Assembly: GCF_900120165.1 (NCBI RefSeq) | Contig: NZ_LT635475.1 | Location: forward strand, 1,674,001 to 1,738,000 | Reading direction: 5' to 3' | DNA length: 64,000 bases | Source: Ezakiella massiliensis | GTDB lineage: Bacteria > Bacillota > Clostridia > Tissierellales > Peptoniphilaceae | Part shown: positions 44,385 through 54,376 of the stretch, piece after piece | Numbering within the stretch: position 1 is the stretch's first letter | Layout of the letters: each line of letters begins with the position of its first letter | Translations under genes and position numbers: made by a program | Notes under the pieces: model-generated | What the model was told of the DNA's origin: nothing | The model's input: only the letters and a program-made list of their open reading frames with translations | The model's database searches: none

Positions 44385-46400
44385 GTGGATTATATTTTGT
44401 ATTGTGCACCGATAGTAGCGGTGCTAGGACTGGTATATGCTTTAATAAAAGCTTCTTTTATTAAAAAGCAACCAGTTGGAAATGCTAGAATGGATGAATT
44501 ATCAACCTACATTTCCGAAGGTGCTATGGCATTTTTAAGAAGGGAATATCGTTCAATGGCGATATTTGTTGTTGCAGTTTTTGTAATACTTGGTCTTGCA
44601 ATTGACTGGCTAACAGCTATTTGCTTTATAGTTGGTGCAATTTTCTCAGTATTAGCTGGACTTATCGGTATGAAGGTTGCAACAAAGGCTAATGTTAGAA
44701 CTGCAAATGCAGCCAACACAGATGGCATGAGCAAGGCTCTTAGCGTAGCTTTCTCAGGCGGAACTGTAATGGGTATGTGTGTTGTTGGTCTTGGTTTATT
44801 AGGAACAACAGTATTTTATTTAATTTTTAAAGACCACGCAGATGTATTTAATATCATTACAGGTTTTGGTTTTGGTGCTTCATCAATCGCTCTATTTGCT
44901 AGAGTTGGTGGCGGTATCTATACCAAAGCTGCAGACGTTGGCGCAGACCTTGTTGGTAAGGTTGAAGCTGGTATCCCAGAAGACGACCCAAGAAACCCTG
45001 CTGTTATCGCTGATAACGTAGGAGATAACGTTGGTGACGTTGCAGGTATGGGAGCTGACTTATTTGAATCATATGTTGGTGCTACTATTTCAGCATTTAC
45101 ACTTGGATATTTTGCTTACGCAGACAAGGGCGTTCTATTTGTAGCTGCTCTTGCATCAGTTGGTTTAATCGCAAGTATTATTGGGACCCTATTTGTTAAG
45201 GGTGACAATGATCCACAAAAAGCTCTAAACACTGGTACACTTGTTGGATCAATCATAACTGTCATTGCTTCTTATTTCTTATCAGCAAATATTATTGGAA
45301 GCACAAAACCTTTTATCGCTACTGTAGCTGGTTTAGCAGTTGGTCTCATCATCGCTAAGATTACAGAATACTACACTTCAGAAAAATATGCTCCTGTTCA
45401 AAAGATTGCTGAAGAATCAGAAACAGGTGAATCTACAAATATTATCTCTGGTTTATCAGTAGGTATGATGTCTACTGCTGTTCCAATTATTACAATTGCT
45501 ATTGGTATTATCGTTGCTTTCTACCTTGCAGGTGGAATGACAGATCCAAAGCTAGGATTATTTGGTATTTCTCTTGCAGCTGTTGGTATGCTTGCAAACT
45601 CAGCTATGACAATTGCTGTTGACGCTTATGGTCCAATCGCTGACAACGCTGGTGGTATTGCTGAAATGGCTGAACTCCCAGAAGGTGTTAGAGATATTAC
45701 AGATACACTTGACGCTGTTGGTAACACAACTGCAGCTGTTGGTAAGGGTTTTGCTATCGGAAGTGCTGCTCTAACTGCACTTGCACTTTTCTCAAGCTAC
45801 ACCCAAGCTGTTGCTCTAGAGTCAATTGACCTTACAAAACCATCAACAATTGCTGGTTTATTCATCGGTGGTATGCTACCATTCCTATTCAGTGCTATGA
45901 CTATGGAAGCTGTTGGTAAGGCTGCTAACCAAATGATCGAAGAAGTAAGACGTCAATTTAGAGAAATTCCTGGAATTATGGAAGGAACAGGCACACCAGA
46001 ATATGGTAAGTGCGTTGAAATTTCAACAGGCGCTGCTCTAAAGGAAATGATTATTCCTGGACTAATGGCAGTTCTTACACCAATTTTAGTAGGTGTTCTA
46101 CTTGGCACAGAAGCACTTGGTGGTCTACTTGCTGGTGGACTTGTAACAGGTGTTCTCATGGCTATCTTCATGTCAAATGCTGGTGGCGCATGGGATAATG
46201 CTAAAAAATATATTGAATCAGGCGTTCACGGTGGAAAAGGTAGCCCAGCTCACAAGGCTGCTGTTACTGGAGACACAGTAGGTGACCCATTCAAAGACAC
46301 ATCAGGACCTTCACTAAACATTCTAATCAAACTTATGACAATCGTCAGCCTTGTATTTGCACCATTATTTGTGAAAATCGGCGGATTAATTTTAAAATAA
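44385..46400 (+). CDS. hppA: Membrane-bound ion-translocating pyrophosphatase
   Basis: Couples pyrophosphate hydrolysis to ion pumping, about 16 helices in 671 residues. The substrate site is in [19 protein letters not shown] and [20 protein letters not shown]. The stretch [20 protein letters not shown] has Ala where potassium-independent enzymes have Lys, so this is the potassium-dependent class; whether it pumps H+ or Na+ is not clear from motif reading. GTG start with AGGAGG seven bases upstream. It would recover energy from biosynthetic pyrophosphate in an anaerobe. Confidence 0.95.
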   Translation: MDYILYCAPIVAVLGLVYALIKASFIKKQPVGNARMDELSTYISEGAMAFLRREYRSMAIFVVAVFVILGLAIDWLTAICFIVGAIFSVLAGLIGMKVATKANVRTANAANTDGMSKALSVAFSGGTVMGMCVVGLGLLGTTVFYLIFKDHADVFNIITGFGFGASSIALFARVGGGIYTKAADVGADLVGKVEAGIPEDDPRNPAVIADNVGDNVGDVAGMGADLFESYVGATISAFTLGYFAYADKGVLFVAALASVGLIASIIGTLFVKGDNDPQKALNTGTLVGSIITVIASYFLSANIIGSTKPFIATVAGLAVGLIIAKITEYYTSEKYAPVQKIAEESETGESTNIISGLSVGMMSTAVPIITIAIGIIVAFYLAGGMTDPKLGLFGISLAAVGMLANSAMTIAVDAYGPIADNAGGIAEMAELPEGVRDITDTLDAVGNTTAAVGKGFAIGSAALTALALFSSYTQAVALESIDLTKPSTIAGLFIGGMLPFLFSAMTMEAVGKAANQMIEEVRRQFREIPGIMEGTGTPEYGKCVEISTGAALKEMIIPGLMAVLTPILVGVLLGTEALGGLLAGGLVTGVLMAIFMSNAGGAWDNAKKYIESGVHGGKGSPAHKAAVTGDTVGDPFKDTSGPSLNILIKLMTIVSLVFAPLFVKIGGLILK

Positions 46401-46404
46401 TTTG

Positions 46405-46430
46405 AAGGGGTGGGCAGCCACCCCTTTTAA
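46405..46430 (+). terminator. Terminator after hppA
   Basis: Arms AAGGGGTGG and CCACCCCTT around GCAG, then TT. Confidence 0.75.
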
Positions 46431-46461
46431 ATTATACTTACATATTTAAGATGAGGTGACT

Positions 46462-47214
46462 ATGTATATAGATATTGATGGTATAAAAATTTATTATGAA
46501 GAGGAGAATGCAAATTGCGACCAAGTTGCCTTTGTCGTCCATGGTTGGGGGGCTTCAATTGCCGCCATGAAACCCGTTATAAATTCCCTCAAACATAAAT
46601 ATAGGGTTATAGCCATGGCTCTGCCTGGACATGACAAGAGCGATAAGCCTAAAGATGTCATTGGTACAAGCGATTATGCGGACATAATTTTAAAGTTTAT
46701 GGACCAGTTAAATTTGACCAATGTCTATTATCTGGGCCATTCTTACGGGGGCAAGTGTGGGATTGAAATCGCATCTAGGCCATCTCATCCAATTAAAAAA
46801 CTAGTCTTGATTGACGCATCTGGGATCAAAGCGCCACTAGACTTTAAAAGCAAATTTAGAATCAGATATTTTAAATTTATGAAAAAGCTTTATGTCTTAT
46901 TTAAGGGCGAAAAAAATCTGGAAAAATTTTATAAAAAACACGGGTCAGCTGATTATAAAAGTGCAGATGGAGTTATGCGAAAGATTTTGGTTAGGGTTGT
47001 AAACGAAGACCTAACGGAAAAGTTAGAAAATATAAATGTTCCAACTCTTGCCGTTTGGGGTAAAAATGATATGGATACACCACTTTGGATGGGACAGATG
47101 ATGGAAGAGAAGATTCCTTCTTGCAAGCTGGAGGTCCTCGACGGTGGACATTACTCTTACTTAGATGATATAATAAGATTTAGAAATGTGGTAGAACCAT
47201 TTTTGGAGGATTAG
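46462..47214 (+). CDS. Alpha/beta hydrolase
   Basis: 250 residues with the fold's landmarks: oxyanion HGWG (VVHGWGASIAAMKP), nucleophile elbow GHSYGGKCG, late Asp in VWGKNDMDTP and His in DGGHYSYLDD. GAGG precedes the ATG; a GTG two codons upstream lies in that binding site. Directly abuts the MurF-like gene (stop then ATG), so co-translated with cell wall genes. Substrate unknown. Confidence 0.88.
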   Translation: MYIDIDGIKIYYEEENANCDQVAFVVHGWGASIAAMKPVINSLKHKYRVIAMALPGHDKSDKPKDVIGTSDYADIILKFMDQLNLTNVYYLGHSYGGKCGIEIASRPSHPIKKLVLIDASGIKAPLDFKSKFRIRYFKFMKKLYVLFKGEKNLEKFYKKHGSADYKSADGVMRKILVRVVNEDLTEKLENINVPTLAVWGKNDMDTPLWMGQMMEEKIPSCKLEVLDGGHYSYLDDIIRFRNVVEPFLED

Positions 47215-48735
47215 ATGTTTGAAACTTTACAAGTAATTTTGATAATATTATTGGTTGGACTATTTAACATTCTTTTGTATATTAGAAGCACATATTTTTT
47301 GCAAATGGTCCAACAACTTGGCTATATTCCTGCTGAATACAAGGAGTGGATAGCAAGTAATAGGGACAAGGCCTATTCCTTTTCTAAGGACAAGACCAAG
47401 ATGAGCGATTCCAAGAAACCGCTTGTCTACACTGATAGGGCCAAGAGGCTCCTTATAACAAATACTGTTATTAATGCGGTTATCTTACTGGCCTTGCTAT
47501 CGATTTCATTCTTTCTAAAACTGGATTCGATGGCCTATGTGCTTTATGTTTCACTGATAATATTTGTGGCAATTTTACTTTATTTTTATCAATCAAGGAT
47601 AATGATGCTGGCTCTTTATATTATTAATCCCCATGAAAAGAGGGTTAACAATAAATTTTACAAGATGGCCCAAGATAAAATCAAAGACCTAAAAATAAAT
47701 GGCTTAACTGTTATTGCCATTACAGGGTCTTATGGCAAGACTTCTACAAAGACGATCTTGGCGCAAATTTTGTCTAATTACAAAAGAGTTTACAGTTCAC
47801 CATCGAGTTTTAATACTCCTATGGGTCTGTCCAAGATTATAAATAACGAATTAAATGAAAGCCACCAAATTTTCATTGCTGAAATGGGGGCCAGATACAT
47901 CGGAGAAATCAAGGAGCTAGTTGACCTAGTTTTTCCAGATATTGGTATTATTACAAACATCGGCCCATGTCATTTGGAAACTTTTGGTTCTATAGAAAAT
48001 ATTATTAAAACGAAATTTGAACTTGCAGATGGCCTGAAAAACAAGGCTATAATTGTAAATGCAGATAGCGAGTTGGTCTTAAATGAAGCTAATAGGAGAA
48101 ATTTAGACTGCTACAAGGTTGGCATTGATAATGGTGATCTGACAGCTACTATTAAAACTATAAATGAAAACGGTACGGTTTTTGATATCAACTTTGCCGA
48201 TGGGCCTATGGAAGCCCATACAAAACTTTTGGGCAGGCACAATATTTTAAATATTATAATGGCAACCCAAGCTGCTATCGAAGTTGGTATGCAAAAGGAA
48301 GACATTATAAAGGCCATTGCAAACTTAGAACAAGTTGAGCACAGGCTAAATATTATCAAAAATCCAGGCGGAGCCATTGTAATTGATGATGCTTTTAATT
48401 CAAATCCAGATGGAGCCAGGGCTGCATTGGAGGTTTTAAATCTCTTTGAAGGCGGCAAAAAAATCATTGTTACACCTGGCATGGTTGAGCTGGGTGACCT
48501 GCAAGAGACCGAAAACTTTAAACTGGGCGAGGAAATTGCCAAGATGACCGACATTTCGATTTTAGTTGGTAAAAAAATTGCAGACGATGTCCACAGGGGA
48601 GTTGAAGCGACCGATAATATCGACCACAAGAATTATAGGGTGGATACTTTGGACGATGCGACAAAGCTCTTGGGTGAAATTTTATCGCCTGGCGATGTAG
48701 TTTTATTTGAAAATGATCTTACAGATATTTATTAG
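47215..48735 (+). CDS. murF: Membrane-anchored MurF-type ligase (UDP-MurNAc-tripeptide:D-Ala-D-Ala)
   Basis: Mur ligase of 506 residues. ATP site AITGSYGKTSTK (170-178), then IAEMGARYIGEI, NIGPCHLETFGS, LGRHNILNI and DDAFNSNPDGARAAL as in MurF. Instead of the usual soluble N-terminal substrate domain, residues 1-135 carry three hydrophobic helices (about 6-26, 80-100, 107-126), placing the enzyme at the membrane. Ddl follows directly, supplying D-Ala-D-Ala and supporting the MurF role. Begins immediately after the hydrolase stop. Confidence 0.88.
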   Translation: MFETLQVILIILLVGLFNILLYIRSTYFLQMVQQLGYIPAEYKEWIASNRDKAYSFSKDKTKMSDSKKPLVYTDRAKRLLITNTVINAVILLALLSISFFLKLDSMAYVLYVSLIIFVAILLYFYQSRIMMLALYIINPHEKRVNNKFYKMAQDKIKDLKINGLTVIAITGSYGKTSTKTILAQILSNYKRVYSSPSSFNTPMGLSKIINNELNESHQIFIAEMGARYIGEIKELVDLVFPDIGIITNIGPCHLETFGSIENIIKTKFELADGLKNKAIIVNADSELVLNEANRRNLDCYKVGIDNGDLTATIKTINENGTVFDINFADGPMEAHTKLLGRHNILNIIMATQAAIEVGMQKEDIIKAIANLEQVEHRLNIIKNPGGAIVIDDAFNSNPDGARAALEVLNLFEGGKKIIVTPGMVELGDLQETENFKLGEEIAKMTDISILVGKKIADDVHRGVEATDNIDHKNYRVDTLDDATKLLGEILSPGDVVLFENDLTDIY

Positions 48736-48744
48736 AGGTGAAAG

Positions 48745-49887
48745 ATGAAAAATATTGTTGTTATCTATGGGGGCAGGGCCGTTGAACACGAAGTAAGTGT
48801 TATTACGGGCATCCAAGCCATAGAAAATTTAGACAAAAATAAATACAATGTCATTCCTGTTTTTATAGACAAGGACGGGCAAATGTTTACTGGGGATTGC
48901 TACAAGGACTTTAGGTGCTTTAAGACCAATGAGTTTAAAGATAAAAAGTCTGTTAGATTTGCGACAAATTATGGCGACCACAATTTATATATTGAAAAAG
49001 GCGGCCTCTTTGCCAAGGAAGAAAAAATCGAAATTGATTGTGTCCTAAACGGCCTTCACGGTTCACATGGAGAAGACGGGGCCATCCAAGGAATTTTTGA
49101 AACCAATGGAATTCCTTTTACAGGTCCATCTCTTATGTCTTCATCTCTAGGCATGGACAAGATTATTATGAAGGATGTCTTTAAGGCAAACGATATTCCT
49201 GTAGTTAAGCACATGTGGTTTTATAGGTCAGACTATGAAAAGCATGAAAGTGATATTATCCAAGGGCTCATGGCCAAGCTCCAATTCCCAATGTATGTTA
49301 AGCCAGCAAGCCTGGGTTCAAGCATTGGCATCAAGGAAGCGACTGATGAGATCAGTCTAAGAGATGCAATTGCAATCGCCAAGGAATTTGACAGAAAAAT
49401 TATCGTTGAAGAATCAGTTGTGGACGCAGTTGAATTTAATGTCGGTGTAATGGGAATGAAGAGCGATGTCGAAGTATCCAGAGTCGAAGTGCCTGAAGGC
49501 GTTGGCGAATTTTATTCCTTCGAGAAAAAATACGAAGCCGGTTCAAAATCAAAGATAACTGGTGGCAAGCATAAATTTTTGGAAGACGAAGAATTGGCAG
49601 CCCAAGCTCAAAGGTTAGCCAAGGAAGCATTTATTTGCTTGGACACCAGGGGCAATGCTCGCATAGATATTCTTTGCAACAAGGACAAGGAACTTTTTGT
49701 AAATGAAATTAACACCCTGCCGGGTTCCTACGGATTTTATCTGTGGGAGGACATGGGCTATACCTTTAAGGCCGTCCTTGACAAGATGATTGACATAGCC
49801 ATTAAGGCTAATGAAGAAGAAAAAGAAACTAATTATAGGTTTGATGCAGACTTATTTAATAAGACAAGTTTTGGATCCAAACTGTAA
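48745..49887 (+). CDS. ddl: D-alanine-D-alanine ligase
   Basis: Makes the D-Ala-D-Ala used by MurF. N-terminal GGRAVEHEVSVITG, VLNGLHGSHGEDGAIQG, VKPASLGSSIGIKEA and the late FVNEINTLPGSYGFYLW are the ATP-grasp Ddl motifs. 380 residues. GAGGTG lies before the ATG, ten bases after murF. Tyr in the FYSFEKKYE segment fits a D-Ala rather than D-Lac enzyme, as judged by motif only. Confidence 0.95.
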   Translation: MKNIVVIYGGRAVEHEVSVITGIQAIENLDKNKYNVIPVFIDKDGQMFTGDCYKDFRCFKTNEFKDKKSVRFATNYGDHNLYIEKGGLFAKEEKIEIDCVLNGLHGSHGEDGAIQGIFETNGIPFTGPSLMSSSLGMDKIIMKDVFKANDIPVVKHMWFYRSDYEKHESDIIQGLMAKLQFPMYVKPASLGSSIGIKEATDEISLRDAIAIAKEFDRKIIVEESVVDAVEFNVGVMGMKSDVEVSRVEVPEGVGEFYSFEKKYEAGSKSKITGGKHKFLEDEELAAQAQRLAKEAFICLDTRGNARIDILCNKDKELFVNEINTLPGSYGFYLWEDMGYTFKAVLDKMIDIAIKANEEEKETNYRFDADLFNKTSFGSKL

Positions 49888-49892
49888 GATAA

Positions 49893-49921
49893 AAAACTCT
49901 AGACTTTGTTTAGAGTTTTTT
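49893..49921 (+). terminator. Terminator after ddl
   Basis: Arms AAACTCTA and TAGAGTTT around a nine-base loop, then T-run. The rnr ribosome binding site follows at once, so read-through to rnr may be regulated here. Confidence 0.7.
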
Positions 49922-49933
49922 TAGGAGGTTCAT

Positions 49934-52024
49934 ATGAAAATAAAAGAAAAAATTAAAATGGTCGTGGCTGAGCTTAAGTCTGTGGACAAGGACAAATTGC
50001 AAAAAATCCTCGGCATTAGCAAAAAGGACAAGAGAAAATTTTATAAGACCCTTGACCAAATGGTTTCCGAGGGGACTATTCATATGGATCAAAGAGGCAA
50101 TGTAAAGATAGGTCCTGCCAAAGTTTACAAGGGAACCTTTATGTCCACCAGGCAAAACTATGGCTTTATAGAAAACAAGGACGGAGACGATTACTTTGTA
50201 CCAGCTGGCAAAACCATGGGAGCCATGGATAGAGATATAGTTGAATATGAAATTGTCGGCAAGGAAAGGGGCAGAGAGATAGCTTTTGTAAAGGCTGTGG
50301 ATTTTACAAACAAGTCCTTGGTTGGTATGGCTATTAAAAGACGGAAGAAATTAATTATCCAAGCTGAAAGAGAACTCTCATATCCACTTAAGATTTTAAA
50401 TTATGATGAATACTCTTTAAGGGAAGGCGGACTTTATAGGGTCGAAATAATTTCCTTTGACGAGGGCAGGGGAGTTTATCGGGCCAAGATAAAAGAGTTT
50501 ATTGGTTTCAAGGGCGAAAAGCACGTGGACCTAATGTCTCTGGTTGTGGATGCTAGTGTACCTGCAACTTTTACTGACGAAGTTTTAAGAGAAGCTGATG
50601 AGGTCTCAAAGGAAGCGATTGTACCTAAGGACAGAAAAGATTATAGGGACTTATTAACTGTAACTATAGATGGCAAGGACGCCAAGGATTTTGACGACGC
50701 AATTTCAATTGAGGTCGACGGAGATTCTTATATACTCACTGTCCACATTGCAGATGTCAGCCACTATGTAAAATCTTATTCTAAGCTTGACCGTGAATGC
50801 TATAATAGGCAGATGAGTATTTACCTGCCAGGCCTGGTAATTCCAATGCTGCCAGAAGTGATTTCAAATGGGGTTTGCTCATTAAATCCTAACGAAGACC
50901 GCTATGCCATGTCGGTTAGGATGAAGGTTAATAAGTCTGGCAAGGCTGAGCTGCTTTCAATTGACAAATCAATTATAGAATCTGATTATAGGTTAAATTA
51001 CGAAGACTTAAATAAATTTTATGATGGTGAATCCATTGAGCCATACAATTCTATTGGGGATTTTTTAAATGCCTGCAAGGATCTGTATGAAATATTAAAA
51101 AAAGCCTCTGTTCAAAGAGGCACAATTGAATTTAGGTCCATAGAGCCTGAGATTGCAACTGATGACAAGGGCAAGGTCACTGATATTAAGGTCAGAGACC
51201 GGGGACTTAGCGAAAGAATTATAGAAGAATTTATGATTATCACCAACAGAATGGTGGCTACCAAGTATTTTGTAAAGATGTTTCCATTTTTGTACAGGGT
51301 CCACGAAGCACCGACTGATGAAAAGATTGCAACTCTTAGGACTCTCCTTAGACCTTATGGATTAAAGGTCGAAGACGACATGGATGCCAAAAAATTCCAA
51401 GAGCTTTTGGAAAAGGCCAAGAACATGGACGCCTTTGAAAGGATAAATGATTTGGTTTTAAGGTCCATGACCAAGGCTGATTACAGAGACGAAAACGAAG
51501 GCCACTTTGCTCTTGCTTTGGAAAATTATTCGCATTTTACCGCGCCTATCAGGCGGTATCCAGACTTATTTATTCACAGGATTATGTCCATGGATATGGA
51601 GGGCAAATTATCAAAGAAAAACATTTCAATCTTTGAAGACCAAGCCAAGGAAATTGGCGAACGAGCAACCTCAGTTGAAAGAGTCGTCTTAGAACTTGAA
51701 AGAGATGCCATTCAGCTTAAAAAATGTGAATACATGAAAGAAAAGATTGGCGAAGTTTATCCGGCCAAGATTAGCGGCGTGGTCGAGTTTGGAATTTTTG
51801 CTATGCTGGATAACACGGTTGAAGGCTTGGTCCATGCAGACTACATTGAAAATTATAGATTTGACGAAAAGACCATGACGGCTAGGGCGAAAAACTTTGA
51901 CGGAGACCTTGAAGTGGGCAAGAGAGTTTATGTAAAGGTAGTTAACGTTAGCGTTTCTAGGATGCAGATAGATTTTGAATTCGTGGGGGAGGATGAGTAT
52001 GGAAAAAACTCTAGCGACCAATAG
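49934..52024 (+). CDS. rnr: Ribonuclease R
   Basis: Processive 3'-5' exoribonuclease, 696 residues. N-terminal helix-turn-helix ([19 protein letters not shown]), cold-shock-like segment [25 protein letters not shown] catalytic domain with [15 protein letters not shown] and [16 protein letters not shown], and a C-terminal S1 domain ([17 protein letters not shown]). AGGAGG lies six bases before the ATG. The end overlaps smpB by 26 bases; RNase R and SmpB cooperate in trans-translation. Confidence 0.96.
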   Translation: MKIKEKIKMVVAELKSVDKDKLQKILGISKKDKRKFYKTLDQMVSEGTIHMDQRGNVKIGPAKVYKGTFMSTRQNYGFIENKDGDDYFVPAGKTMGAMDRDIVEYEIVGKERGREIAFVKAVDFTNKSLVGMAIKRRKKLIIQAERELSYPLKILNYDEYSLREGGLYRVEIISFDEGRGVYRAKIKEFIGFKGEKHVDLMSLVVDASVPATFTDEVLREADEVSKEAIVPKDRKDYRDLLTVTIDGKDAKDFDDAISIEVDGDSYILTVHIADVSHYVKSYSKLDRECYNRQMSIYLPGLVIPMLPEVISNGVCSLNPNEDRYAMSVRMKVNKSGKAELLSIDKSIIESDYRLNYEDLNKFYDGESIEPYNSIGDFLNACKDLYEILKKASVQRGTIEFRSIEPEIATDDKGKVTDIKVRDRGLSERIIEEFMIITNRMVATKYFVKMFPFLYRVHEAPTDEKIATLRTLLRPYGLKVEDDMDAKKFQELLEKAKNMDAFERINDLVLRSMTKADYRDENEGHFALALENYSHFTAPIRRYPDLFIHRIMSMDMEGKLSKKNISIFEDQAKEIGERATSVERVVLELERDAIQLKKCEYMKEKIGEVYPAKISGVVEFGIFAMLDNTVEGLVHADYIENYRFDEKTMTARAKNFDGDLEVGKRVYVKVVNVSVSRMQIDFEFVGEDEYGKNSSDQ

Positions 52025-52436
52025 AAAAGCTAGGCACGATTATTTTATAGAGAAAACTTATGAGGCAGGCATTGCCTTAAAGGGAACGGAAGTAAAAAGC
52101 ATACGCGCTGGCAAGGCTAATTTAAAAGAATCCTATTGTGTCATTAGAAATAACGAGGCCTTTGTGGTGGGTATGCACATAAGTCCTTATAAAGAAGGCA
52201 ATATTTTTAATGTCGACCCATTAAGAGACCGCAAGCTACTTTTAAGCAAGAGGGAAATTCTGAGGATTAACCAGGAAGTTATGCAAAAGGGGATGGCGGT
52301 AATTCCACTTAGCCTTTATTTAAAAAACGGCTTGATCAAAATGGAAATAGCCATTGCTCGCGGTAAAAAACTCTACGATAAGCGTGAGTCAATGAAAGAA
52401 AGAGATATAAAGAGATCTTTGGAGAGGTATATTTAA
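51999..52436 (+). CDS. smpB: SsrA-binding protein SmpB
   Basis: Binds tmRNA to rescue stalled ribosomes. [39 protein letters not shown] and the basic C-terminus [19 protein letters not shown] are diagnostic. The second ATG (51999), six bases after GGGGGAGG, is preferred over the one touching the site. 145 residues. Starts inside rnr. No tmRNA gene was found beside it. Confidence 0.95.
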   Translation: MEKTLATNRKARHDYFIEKTYEAGIALKGTEVKSIRAGKANLKESYCVIRNNEAFVVGMHISPYKEGNIFNVDPLRDRKLLLSKREILRINQEVMQKGMAVIPLSLYLKNGLIKMEIAIARGKKLYDKRESMKERDIKRSLERYI

Positions 52437-52447
52437 CCTCTCTTTTT
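52422..52447 (+). terminator. Terminator overlapping the smpB stop
   Basis: Arms GAGAGGT and ACCTCTC, then five T. Confidence 0.75.
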
Positions 52448-52449
52448 AT

Positions 52450-52477
52450 TTGACAAAAAATTGGGGGGGTATATAAT
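52450..52477 (+). promoter_or_regulatory. Promoter of the ABC exporter with G7 tract in the spacer
   Basis: TTGACA and TATAAT (both consensus) with 16 bases between, containing seven consecutive G (52463-52469). Gain of one G would give the optimal 17-base spacing, so slippage here could change expression. Confidence 0.75.
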
Positions 52478-52529
52478 TAAAAGTAGGAATGTTTTTTGTG
52501 GGATTATATATTTATTAAGGAGGTTGAAA

Positions 52530-54155
52530 ATGCAGAATGATTTAAAGATGAAGAATAATTTAAAAATAAAAAAGAAAAATATGTTCAAGATTGTAAATAA
52601 GTCTGGCTTTATATTGCTCTTAGCCTTGTCCTTACTCTCGGCAATTTTATTTGTAATTGCACCTATTACTCTTAATAATACAATTGAAAATGTTGGGACT
52701 ATTGGGGCCAAGGACATTGCAAAGGTTATCTTGCTCTTGGCAGCAGGTTATTTGGTGGACTTTGTTTCTGTATTTACAAAAAACCAATTGGTCCAAGAGT
52801 ATCATGGCAGGGCTAGCGACTTGCTTTATACAGACGTTTTCAAATTAAAATACGACAAGTATATAGAGGAAGGTCCGACTGCAATCAGAGAGCTTACTTA
52901 TAATGCTGCAGAGGCTTATGCTAGTTTTTATTTTGACCTGATTCCAGCCCTCTTGGTAAACGTTGTTACTATTGTAGTAACTATAATAATTGCTTGGAAT
53001 TTAAACCATATTGCAGCTATTTTAATGTTTATAATCATACCTATTCACTACTTTGGATTTAGAGCTCTTAACAGAAAACTTGGAAAACTATCTGTTGGCC
53101 TTATGAAAGCAAGCACAGAGTCCAATAGAAATATTAATTCAGTCGTATCACAGGCGGATTTTATTAAGCAAAATGCAGAAAATGAAAGGCTTTTGCCTAT
53201 ACTTTCTGACAATATATTAAAATCAGAAGGTGTTCGAAAAAAGGTGAATTATGTGGCCAATGGGGCATCGGGTTTGCTGGTAGGTTTAAATCAAATTATA
53301 CAAAACCTGACCATAATTTTCCTGGCAGCTCTTGCTCTTAATAATCAGGAGTCATTCGGCGGAGTCGTTTATGTAATATTAGTTTTCCCATATTTTTCAA
53401 ATGCCATTCGTGGCTTAACATATACTAATCTTGGCCTTGCAGAAGTCAGGGCTGCTGATGAGTTTTTAATGACCTTGATTAATTTTGAAGACCATGATGG
53501 CAGCAAAGATATGCCTGAGGATTTGGACAAGATTTCCTTTGACATTAAATCAGTTGATGTAATGGGGAAAAATTTGCTTAACGATGTCAAGATGGAATTT
53601 AATAAAGGCGATATTGTGGGCATTATGGGTGAAAGCGGAACAGGCAAGAGCACGCTAGTAAAATTAATAGCCAAGTTCAGAGAGGCTGAGGGGATTTATG
53701 TTAATGACATTCCTATCGAGGATATAAAAAACTCGGAATATTTAAAGGCTGTTTCCTATTATTCACAAAACACTCCGATCATTACGGATACCATTTACAA
53801 TAATTTAAACTTTGGTAGAAAGCCACTTGCAAGAAAAGTTTATGAGTCTATGCCGTTTTTATCAAAGTTTAAAAACTTGGATGAAATGATTGTAGAAAAT
53901 GGAGCAAACTTGTCTGGCGGGGACAAGCAAAGAATTGCCCTATCCAGATATTTTACAGAAGATGCCAAGATTGTAATCCTTGATGAGCCAACATCATCTT
54001 TGGATAAGGAGACTGAGACAGAAATCTTGACTGAAGTTTTGAAAAATGTTGACGACAAGATAATATTTATTATAAGTCACAACAAGGACATCATGGATTA
54101 CTGCAGCCATGTGGTTGAAATTAAAAATAAAACAGTCTATGTAAATGAGAGGTAG
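52530..54155 (+). CDS. ABC transporter, fused permease and ATPase (exporter type)
   Basis: 541 residues. The N-terminal ~320 residues form a six-helix exporter membrane domain; the C-terminal ATPase has Walker A GESGTGKSTLVKL, signature LSGGDKQRIALSR and Walker B IVILDEPTSSLD. AAGGAGG lies seven bases before the ATG; in-frame codons upstream overlap the promoter. A single half-transporter, expected to act as a homodimer. Substrate unknown. Single-gene unit with own promoter and terminator. Confidence 0.9.
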   Translation: MQNDLKMKNNLKIKKKNMFKIVNKSGFILLLALSLLSAILFVIAPITLNNTIENVGTIGAKDIAKVILLLAAGYLVDFVSVFTKNQLVQEYHGRASDLLYTDVFKLKYDKYIEEGPTAIRELTYNAAEAYASFYFDLIPALLVNVVTIVVTIIIAWNLNHIAAILMFIIIPIHYFGFRALNRKLGKLSVGLMKASTESNRNINSVVSQADFIKQNAENERLLPILSDNILKSEGVRKKVNYVANGASGLLVGLNQIIQNLTIIFLAALALNNQESFGGVVYVILVFPYFSNAIRGLTYTNLGLAEVRAADEFLMTLINFEDHDGSKDMPEDLDKISFDIKSVDVMGKNLLNDVKMEFNKGDIVGIMGESGTGKSTLVKLIAKFREAEGIYVNDIPIEDIKNSEYLKAVSYYSQNTPIITDTIYNNLNFGRKPLARKVYESMPFLSKFKNLDEMIVENGANLSGGDKQRIALSRYFTEDAKIVILDEPTSSLDKETETEILTEVLKNVDDKIIFIISHNKDIMDYCSHVVEIKNKTVYVNER

Positions 54156-54171
54156 GACGCCTCTCATTTTT
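54146..54171 (+). terminator. Terminator of the ABC exporter gene
   Basis: Arms ATGAGAGG and CCTCTCAT overlapping the stop codon, then TTTTG. Confidence 0.75.
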
Positions 54172-54207
54172 GTTTTAAAAAATTTTATTGTTTAAAATTA
54201 AATTTAT

Positions 54208-54297
54208 CTTGATTTTCAAAATCATTGTATTTTTAAATTTTATTTTTTAAATAATTTCATTTTTATTTTTAAAAGTTAATTATCTTTGAAAATCAAG
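54208..54297. repeat. 13-base inverted repeat upstream of the trmH-pheST promoter
   Basis: CTTGATTTTCAAA (54208-54220) and TTTGAAAATCAAG (54285-54297) are perfect reverse complements 64 bases apart in very AT-rich DNA, ending eight bases before the -35 box. Possible paired operator or cruciform. Confidence 0.6.
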
Positions 54298-54304
54298 TCA
54301 ATGA

Positions 54305-54333
54305 TTGAATTTATTGGTCGTTAGTAGTATAAT
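54305..54333 (+). promoter_or_regulatory. Promoter of trmH-pheS-pheT
   Basis: TTGAAT and TATAAT separated by 17 bases, about 43 bases before the first start codon. No T-box leader is visible. Confidence 0.75.
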
Positions 54334-54376
54334 ATAGCCTATATAAGTATATTTATAATGGTTGATTGGGGGGCTT

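Noticed and set aside
52437..52530. tmRNA (ssrA) expected near smpB
   Set aside because: The space is too short and holds only a terminator, a promoter and the ABC gene leader.
54167..54376. T-box leader ahead of trmH-pheS-pheT
   Set aside because: No specifier stem or conserved T-box sequence was seen in the AT-rich 210 bases.
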